Source: an uncultured Ardenticatenia bacterium
Lineage (GTDB): Bacteria > Chloroflexota > Anaerolineae > 4572-78 > NAK82
Assembly (NCBI GenBank): GCA_937127125.1
Contig: CAKZLO010000002.1
Location: forward strand, 62,001 to 126,000
Direction of reading: 5' to 3'
DNA: 64,000 bases
Below are positions 58,281-64,000 of the stretch, in pieces (the stretch's first letter is position 1; the number at the start of each line of letters is the position of its first letter). The position numbers and the translations under genes are program-made. The notes under the pieces are model-generated. The model saw only the letters and a program-made list of their open reading frames with translations. It made no database searches and was not told where the DNA came from.

Positions 58281-60418
58281 CGGATCATAATGCTGCCCAA
58301 AAGGAGAGCATTCTCCCCAGAAGTATCGTTTTGCAACGGCAGTCGTTCCATGGTGTCCAGCCGATACATGCCTACCCAAACAGTGTATTCTCCTGTTGGC
58401 AGCTCCGCTGGTAGCATCACCACATGAGGATCGATCACCACCTCGCCTGGCCGCCAGCGACTGGTAGGATAATCACCGTCTAACGGCTGCCCATCCTGCT
58501 GCGCTATCGTTGCTCCCGTCGCGTCGCGCAGATGCACAAAAACAGTGTAGTCCACCCTCTGGACGACATCCGCACGCCAGAACAACGTCAAAGCGTACTG
58601 GCCGCCTGGTACAAGCTGTGTCCCGTCCTCATCGCTATATCCCAATAAGTGAAGCGCGTCGCCCAACACTGCATCCACTGTCACCGTTGGTGCTGTTGAC
58701 AACGGAGAACGATCAGCTCGGGTCACGAACACCAGTGCCTCATCCTCCGACCATACCAGCTTCATCTGTGTCTTCAGCACAGCCAGCCAGTCGCTCCGAT
58801 AGTAGACGGGCAGACGAATAGTATCTGTCACGAACCAGGCGCGCGGATAGGTATTTAGCACTCGCATCAGTTCGTCTGCCGAACCCAGCCAGGGCATCCC
58901 CATCCACCGGTCCACCCATTGCATCGAGCCATATTGATCCTTCCCATAGGAAGCAGAGCGCAAAAGAAATTGCTCAGCATCTTCCTGCACTGCGAAGAAT
59001 TGTACACGTCCCACCAGGAGCGCGGCACCAGGTGTGTTCATTGTCAGCAGCGCATCACCCTCCTGCCACTCGTCGCGAACATAGGCAAATGCCCGTTCAT
59101 AAGCCGGTTCAGGTGTACGAAAAGCGACCTCCATATCAAGCCACAATCCATGCATCTGAAGCAGCACTAACACCACCGCCATCAACCAGCCACACACATG
59201 CAGCAACCGGGATCCCACGCTACGCCCATGTTGGTCGCCCCGGAGACGTAGTAGCAGCTCCCAACCCACTGCCGCCAGCAGGTAGAACCATGGCAGTATC
59301 ATAATCAGGTAACGCGGATTACGCCGCCATGGCTCGAGCAATGTTATCATCTCCCCGACAGGGCCTGAGCTGATCACCCATAAGTAGAGAGCCTGACAGC
59401 AGCTTCCTTGATGCTGCACATCCAGCTTGCGACGCCGCAGCCAGAGAACCAACATCGCCACGCCCCCCCACACGGCTACAATGCTCAGCCAAATGTGATA
59501 GGACACACCGAACTCGCGTGCCAGAAATTTCACAGCGCTGCCGATGTCGAGAACTAACCCGGCTTGATAGGTGATCGTATTAAGCAACTCACGCGTCAGA
59601 TCTGCAGCTTCTATATCACCCAATGGAGCGGCACCAAGTGGCTGACCCAGACGCTTCACCAGTACTGCCAATACCAACACCACACCAAGGACAAACACTT
59701 CTGCCAGCACACTGAACCGTAGAAACCAAGGGCGCACATCGGCAGGACGTGTCAGCCAACCTACCAAAACGGCTGCGACGAGCAATGGTGGCACCAGGAC
59801 AAGGGCGCCAAAGTGAGTTAACAGCAGCGCCATCAGGATGAGGAGTGCAAGCCAGCGCAAGCGTCTGTTCCCCGCACCATAGCTGCCCCAATACACTAAG
59901 AGTGCCAATCCCATAGCCAGGAGTTGAGCCAGGCCATACATTCGTGCGCGTCCACCCCACACCACCGCCTGAGGAGCAAGCGCCAGCAAAGCAGCAGCAA
60001 CTAAACCCACACGTGCACCGAACCATCTCTTCCCCGCGCGATAGACAAGCCACACCGCTGCCACACTGACCAGCACGCTGGGCCAGCGAGCCATCAAGAA
60101 GAGCACCTCGGTACTAGCAGCTTGGCCCAGCCAATTTGCCAGGCTTACCCAGGGTACATCCAGATAGCTGAACAGCAACCCGTGCTCGTAAAACAACCCC
60201 GATGGCAACACTGGGAGACCGCTTTGCAGGATCGCCTGCACCGCCAGGACAGTGACATATTCATCGAAAAACGGGTGGCTACGCCAGGCATAAGCAAGGC
60301 GCAACACCAACGCAACCAGCAAGATGCCTGATAGCCACAGAGCGCTGTTGCCTGCAATCCAGCGCTTGATAGCAAACCTCTCTAAAGGGTGTGTCTTTTC
60401 AAACTGGGGATCATGCAT
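58277..60418 (-). CDS. GT39-type membrane glycosyltransferase with C-terminal beta domain
   Basis: 713 residues. D52-E53 in PFFDEYVTVLAV is the catalytic pair. About 11 helices between residues 28 and 450, then a soluble region ending in the shared beta-sandwich (DYTVFVHLRDATGATIAQQDG, TGEYTVWVGMYRLDTMERLP). It is a paralogue of the downstream gene. ATG 60418 (MHDPQFEKTH) is preferred over GTG 60430 for lack of a ribosome site at the latter. It lies 69 bp after the GT4 gene. Confidence 0.82.
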   Translation of the reverse strand: MHDPQFEKTHPLERFAIKRWIAGNSALWLSGILLVALVLRLAYAWRSHPFFDEYVTVLAVQAILQSGLPVLPSGLFYEHGLLFSYLDVPWVSLANWLGQAASTEVLFLMARWPSVLVSVAAVWLVYRAGKRWFGARVGLVAAALLALAPQAVVWGGRARMYGLAQLLAMGLALLVYWGSYGAGNRRLRWLALLILMALLLTHFGALVLVPPLLVAAVLVGWLTRPADVRPWFLRFSVLAEVFVLGVVLVLAVLVKRLGQPLGAAPLGDIEAADLTRELLNTITYQAGLVLDIGSAVKFLAREFGVSYHIWLSIVAVWGGVAMLVLWLRRRKLDVQHQGSCCQALYLWVISSGPVGEMITLLEPWRRNPRYLIMILPWFYLLAAVGWELLLRLRGDQHGRSVGSRLLHVCGWLMAVVLVLLQMHGLWLDMEVAFRTPEPAYERAFAYVRDEWQEGDALLTMNTPGAALLVGRVQFFAVQEDAEQFLLRSASYGKDQYGSMQWVDRWMGMPWLGSADELMRVLNTYPRAWFVTDTIRLPVYYRSDWLAVLKTQMKLVWSEDEALVFVTRADRSPLSTAPTVTVDAVLGDALHLLGYSDEDGTQLVPGGQYALTLFWRADVVQRVDYTVFVHLRDATGATIAQQDGQPLDGDYPTSRWRPGEVVIDPHVVMLPAELPTGEYTVWVGMYRLDTMERLPLQNDTSGENALLLGSIMIR

Positions 60419-60487
60419 CAACGAGCTCACAAAAACGGCGATTCTGACCTGCCAGCCGGCACACGCCGAATAATGTAAATCATCCGG

Positions 60488-61918
60488 CTAATGTGCCGCG
60501 TTTCTCCCGCTTCGCTCCAACACTCGGCGGTAGACTTCCACGTACTGAGCTGCAATGTACTCCCAGGCAAACTGTCTTTCCGCCATAAGACGGCTCTGAC
60601 GTCCCATGCGGCGCCGCTCATAACCGTTGTCGACCAGCAAAGCCAGAGCATCAGCTAGCGCGCCAGGATCTCTGGGTGGCACCAGATAACCGTTCACCGT
60701 GTCGTGTACCAGCTCCTGCAATCCGGGCACCTGTGTGCCGACGATGGGCAACCCGCATGCCATTGCTTCCAGAACTGTGTTCGGCATTCCCTCCCAAGTA
60801 GTCGCTGTGACAAAAATATCAGCCCTTCGATAGTAATCCGCAATTTGATCACGCGGCACCCAATCTGTAAAACGAACGCGCCGTGTCAGCCCCCGTTCGG
60901 CGACCAGGTGCTCCAGGCGAGGACGTGTTTCCCCTTCCCCCACCAGCTCCAGCTCAAAGTCACCCACTTCGCGTCGAGAGAGAAGATACACGGCTTCGAT
61001 CAGCGTTTCCACATTCTTGGCAGCAGTGAAGCGACCCACATACAATAGCTGCACTGGCCCTTGTGTATCGCGCTGGCGCGGCGGGGTGAACTGGCTCAAA
61101 TCGATGGCATTCGGTATCACCTGAATGGGGATGTCGGGTGCAACTTTCTCCGCATGACTACGCAACCCATTGCTGACAGCAACCAAAGCATCAGCGTCGC
61201 GCCACAGATATGTGATGAATGGGCGGAGCAATTTGTAGTGTCGGGCGAAACGCTTTACTTCATCCGAGGGCACATCGGCTCCGCGTAACGAGACCACATA
61301 AGGCAACCGATAAAGCCGTTTGAGCAACCACCCCAGTGGGCCATCTGGCACGCCAAAAAACACATGCACGATGTCAGGTCGAAACTCTCGCACATTGAAC
61401 AAACAGTACCAGGCTGCGCTTAGCAGAAAGGAGGCCATTTCAAAGGTGGAACAATAGTCCTGGCGCTGGCGAAACACAGGTACGCGATGCACCTCCACCC
61501 CATGGATGAACTCAACACGCTTTAGCCCACGGATGGGCATAATAAGTTCCCAAACCAGCCCCATAGTGTGCAAAATGAAGCCAGACAACAGCAACAACGT
61601 TCCCAAAATGGTGAACCCATGGTCGCTGATGTCCTCTCCCCAGCTAAGCTTGGCATACGTGAGATACACCCAGAAACCAAAACCCATAAAAAGGCTGACG
61701 GAACCCATCAGCGAGTAGAGTTGGGAAGGGCGCGAGGTAACTACACGCACGGTGTGCCCCATCTCGACCAGACATTCGGCAATCTTCTGAGATGCCTGTC
61801 CTCCGCCCGCGCCAATGGGTGGAAATTCGTAGTTAATAATCAGGATACGCATCGCCTCGTCAGAAGGTGTGAAGAATTTCGAACTCGCGCCGGTTTGTAC
61901 GTGCTCTGCAGCTGACAT
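60488..61918 (-). CDS. GT4 family (GT-B) glycosyltransferase with an inserted transmembrane hairpin
   Basis: 476 residues. The N-terminal Rossmann domain has YEFPPIGAGGGQASQKIAECL (30-50), which binds the acceptor; the donor domain has LLYVGRFTAAKNVETLIEA, and the catalytic/nucleotide loop WEGMPNTVLEAMACGLPIV with the EX7E pattern. Between VRVVTSRPS (58-65) and the GVEVHRVPVF strand (140-149), about 70 residues are inserted, including two hydrophobic segments (about 70-88 and 103-125). The cytosolic enzyme is therefore anchored inside its fold. It is the first gene of the GT operon. The start ATG 61918 is only 8 bp after a TATAAT, so translation may be leaderless; ATG 61852 is an alternative. 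Confidence 0.88.
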   Translation of the reverse strand: MSAAEHVQTGASSKFFTPSDEAMRILIINYEFPPIGAGGGQASQKIAECLVEMGHTVRVVTSRPSQLYSLMGSVSLFMGFGFWVYLTYAKLSWGEDISDHGFTILGTLLLLSGFILHTMGLVWELIMPIRGLKRVEFIHGVEVHRVPVFRQRQDYCSTFEMASFLLSAAWYCLFNVREFRPDIVHVFFGVPDGPLGWLLKRLYRLPYVVSLRGADVPSDEVKRFARHYKLLRPFITYLWRDADALVAVSNGLRSHAEKVAPDIPIQVIPNAIDLSQFTPPRQRDTQGPVQLLYVGRFTAAKNVETLIEAVYLLSRREVGDFELELVGEGETRPRLEHLVAERGLTRRVRFTDWVPRDQIADYYRRADIFVTATTWEGMPNTVLEAMACGLPIVGTQVPGLQELVHDTVNGYLVPPRDPGALADALALLVDNGYERRRMGRQSRLMAERQFAWEYIAAQYVEVYRRVLERSGRNAAH

Positions 61919-61926
61919 TGGCCAGT

Positions 61927-61932
61927 ATTATA
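61927..61932 (-). promoter_or_regulatory. -10 element upstream of the GT operon
   Basis: TATAAT on the minus strand, 8 bp before the ATG of the GT4 gene. No good -35 at 17 bp. If used, the mRNA would start at or within two bases of the start codon. Confidence 0.4.
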
Positions 61933-62014
61933 CATTAGCCAGCAAAGTTATGACGAACTGGGTCACCGGTATGATGCTTTCGTGAATGGCATCGCAATGC
62001 TCAGTCGCTCTCTT

Positions 62015-62043
62015 TTGCTATGTAAGAAGGGGATTGTTATAAT
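62015..62043 (+). promoter_or_regulatory. Promoter of the HNH nuclease and xylB genes, extended -10
   Basis: -35 TTGCTA (62015-62020), 17-bp spacer, -10 TATAAT (62038-62043) preceded by TGT. The leader to the start codon at 62189 is about 140 nt and contains a short hairpin GCGCT/AGCGC near 62083-62097. Confidence 0.7.
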
Positions 62044-62188
62044 CGTCACCAACGTGCACACTGAGGTTTGAGTAGTGTTATCGCGCTGGGACAGCGCATT
62101 CATTCCATTAGGGATAGAGGGAGTAAAAAAAGAGCACCACAAACGCGCATCACCCACGTACGCTGTGCCATCCACGGGAGTAATCGAC

Positions 62189-62689
62189 ATGGGAAGTGTC
62201 CTCGTTCTGAACGCCACCTATGAGCCAATTAGCGTGGTCTCGATGCGACGGGCAGTCATCCTGCTCCTGAAGGAGAAAGCAGAGATTGTCGAAGCCGCTG
62301 AGGCAGAATTGCGCGCTGCAAACTTCACCATCCGTGTGCCTCTTGTGATTCGCCTGGTCTACTTTGTTCGCATCCCTTACAAGGTGTCCCTACCTGTCAC
62401 ACGGCGCACTGTGTTGGCGCGCGACCATTATACGTGCCAGTACTGTGGTCGCCAGCCCGTCCGTAAAGATCTGACAGTAGATCATGTAGTTCCTCGTTCG
62501 CGCGGTGGTTACACCTGCTGGGAAAACGTGGTCACCGCTTGTCAGCGTTGCAACGGACGCAAAGGTAACCGCACGCCAGACGAGGCTGGTATGTCACTGC
62601 TCTCCCAGCCGTCACGTCCCCGCTATATTGCATTGGCGCTCGTGGAGGGCAGTGATGCACGTCATATATGGGATAAATATCTGCGCTGA
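62189..62689 (+). CDS. HNH endonuclease
   Basis: 166 residues. The opening VLVLNATYEPISVVSMRRAVILLLKEKAEIVE and the HNH core with CQYC, DHVVPRSRGG and CQRCNGRKGN (two CxxC zinc pairs flanking the His-Asp motif) are typical of the HNH family widespread in Actinobacteria, Cyanobacteria and Chloroflexi. The substrate is unknown; many of these are housekeeping rather than mobile. ATG 62189 has GGGAG 8 nt upstream; an in-frame upstream codon at 62075 would encode an N-terminal extension unlike the family. Confidence 0.9.
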   Translation: MGSVLVLNATYEPISVVSMRRAVILLLKEKAEIVEAAEAELRAANFTIRVPLVIRLVYFVRIPYKVSLPVTRRTVLARDHYTCQYCGRQPVRKDLTVDHVVPRSRGGYTCWENVVTACQRCNGRKGNRTPDEAGMSLLSQPSRPRYIALALVEGSDARHIWDKYLR

Positions 62690-62701
62690 AGGAGAACGCC
62701 T

Positions 62702-64000
62702 ATGCCTCCCTATCTCATCGGTATTGATGTTGGCACCACCGGCAGCAAAGCAGTTCTGATCGACGCGGACGGCACCGTCAAAGCCAGCGTCACCAATGAA
62801 TATCCCATGTACACCCCCTATCCGGCTTGGGCAGAACAGGACCCAGATGACTGGTGGACAGCAACCATCGCCAGCATTCGCCAAGCAATGGAGAGAGCAG
62901 AGGTCTCACCCAACCATGTAGCTGGCATCGGTCTAACAGGCCAAATGCACGGCCTGGTGGCCTTGGATGCCCAAGGCAAAGTACTGCGCCGCTGTATTAT
63001 GTGGAATGATCAGCGCACTGCGCCCCAATGTGCCGCGATCACAAAACAGGTTGGCATTCAAAACTTGCTACGCTGGACCGGCAATCCTGTCCTTCCCGGT
63101 TTCACGGCACCAAAGATCCTTTGGGTGCGCGAGAACGAACCGGAGGTGTACAGGCGCATTGCTACCGTGCTATTGCCTAAGGACTATGTGCGTTACCGCC
63201 TCACTGGGGGCTTTTTCAGCGACGTTTCGGATGCTTCTGGCACCTCTCTGTTCGACGTCGGAAAACGCTGCTGGTCGGAGGATATGCTCAAAGCACTGAA
63301 TATCCCGCGCGAATGGCTGCCAGAAGTGACTGAGTCGCCTGTGGTCAGTGCCCGCGTCAGCCCAGAGGCAGCCCATCTCACCGGTCTGTTAGAAGGAACC
63401 CCTGTAGTCGGCGGAGGAGGCGACAACGCCGCAGCGAATGTTGGCGTAGGGGTCATCCGAGAGGGCATTGTCTCGGTGTCGCTGGGCACATCAGGTGTTG
63501 TCTTCGCCGCGTCCGATACCTACCGGGTGGAACCAGAAGGCAAACTGCATGCCTTCTGCCATGCCGTTCCTGGAATGTGGCATCTTATGGGGGTCATGCT
63601 CTCTGCGGCGGGTAGCTTCCGCTGGTTCCGTGATGCCTTGGGCGACACAGAACAAGCCCAAGCCGCCGAAACGGGCCGCGACGTCTATGATATCCTCACT
63701 GAGAAGGCGGCACAGGTGCCAGCCGGTTGCGAAGGGCTCCTGTTCTTGCCCTATCTCACTGGCGAGCGCACACCGTATCCCGATCCCGACGCCCGCGGTG
63801 TGTTCTTCGGACTGTCATTGCGTCATCGCAAGCCCCATTTAACGCGCGCTGTCTTAGAAGGGGTCAGCTACGGCTTGCGCGACTCACTCGAGCTGATGAA
63901 AAACCTGAACCTGCCCATCCAACAAGTTATCGCTCTGGGAGGCGGAGCACGCAGCGCCCTGTGGCGCCAGATCCTCGCTGATGTATTCAACATTGGACTG
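62702..64000 (+). CDS. xylB: Xylulokinase, 3' truncated by window edge
   Basis: FGGY-family sugar kinase; 433 residues visible of about 500. Converts D-xylulose to xylulose-5-phosphate with ATP. Seen: IGIDVGTTGSKAVLID (phosphate loop, residues 6-21), LTGQMHGLVALD (78-89, the xylulokinase Met-His signature), MWNDQRT (100-106), GGGGDNAAANVGVG with the catalytic base D241, LPYLTGERTPYPDPDARGVFFG, and the end of the ATP-binding domain ALGGGARSALWRQI. It is 12 nt after the HNH gene with AAGGAG before its ATG, so they share a transcript. Confidence 0.95.
   Translation, partial: MPPYLIGIDVGTTGSKAVLIDADGTVKASVTNEYPMYTPYPAWAEQDPDDWWTATIASIRQAMERAEVSPNHVAGIGLTGQMHGLVALDAQGKVLRRCIMWNDQRTAPQCAAITKQVGIQNLLRWTGNPVLPGFTAPKILWVRENEPEVYRRIATVLLPKDYVRYRLTGGFFSDVSDASGTSLFDVGKRCWSEDMLKALNIPREWLPEVTESPVVSARVSPEAAHLTGLLEGTPVVGGGGDNAAANVGVGVIREGIVSVSLGTSGVVFAASDTYRVEPEGKLHAFCHAVPGMWHLMGVMLSAAGSFRWFRDALGDTEQAQAAETGRDVYDILTEKAAQVPAGCEGLLFLPYLTGERTPYPDPDARGVFFGLSLRHRKPHLTRAVLEGVSYGLRDSLELMKNLNLPIQQVIALGGGARSALWRQILADVFNIGL

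Overview
The window looks like chromosomal DNA of a Chloroflexota bacterium, probably Anaerolineae/Caldilineae-like and possibly thermophilic. I infer this from the gene content (rpmB/asp23/fakA cluster, gatC-gatA-galU, a run of GT-C glycosyltransferases with C-terminal beta domains, orphan PAS kinases of the YGxDL-helix type) and from a GC content of roughly 55-58% judged by eye. This is inference; no rRNA or tRNA gene was recognised. The window cuts leuS at the left end and a xylulokinase gene at the right end.

Layout. 1-4.6 kb: 3' part of leuS, an iron-sulfur-flavoprotein-like FMN reductase, an unusual DnaQ-exonuclease/WYL fusion, and a secreted bactofilin-like membrane protein. 4.8-9.4 kb: gatC-gatA-galU on the plus strand facing gatB and rpmB on the minus strand. 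9.4-18.1 kb: a tight plus-strand run asp23, fakA, fakB, hutH, cvpA-like, mutS2 and a WecA/MraY-type phosphosugar transferase. 18.2-19.5 kb: a DUF302 gene overlapping an Mrp ATPase. 19.5-29.0 kb, minus strand: an oligopeptide/nickel-type ABC transporter (binding protein plus two permeases, no ATPases) followed by a complete [NiFe]-hydrogenase maturation set hypA-B-F-C-D-E. 29.3-30.7 kb: a three-gene cluster of a MOSC protein and two Cys-containing small proteins. 30.9-34.9 kb: an M24-fold protein with altered metal ligands, a LacI regulator with a strong operator-promoter, and a divergent soluble histidine kinase. 35.0-39.4 kb: clpB and miaB. 39.4-43.2 kb: an AT-richer stretch with a stand-alone GT39 protein, then a DHA2-type exporter. 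43.3-51.3 kb: a complex I operon nuoA-H-J-K-L-M-N that contains only membrane-arm genes. 51.5-61.9 kb: a translationally coupled glycosyltransferase operon (GT4, four GT39, one pentapeptide-repeat protein). 62.0-64.0 kb: HNH nuclease and xylB.

How the parts may work together. The hyp genes imply a [NiFe] hydrogenase encoded elsewhere, and the adjacent transporter could supply nickel. The nuo operon supplies only the proton-pumping arm, so its electron-input module must be encoded elsewhere or be a different one. GalU, the WecA-like enzyme and the GT4/GT39 operon together suggest production of polyprenyl-linked sugars and glycosylation outside the membrane. Several promoters can be read directly, and three share the extended -10 element TGTTATAAT. 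The most unusual items are the transmembrane hairpin inserted into the GT4 enzyme, the pentapeptide gene embedded in the GT39 operon, the membrane-arm-only nuo operon, the DnaQ-WYL fusion and the M24 protein lacking canonical metal ligands.
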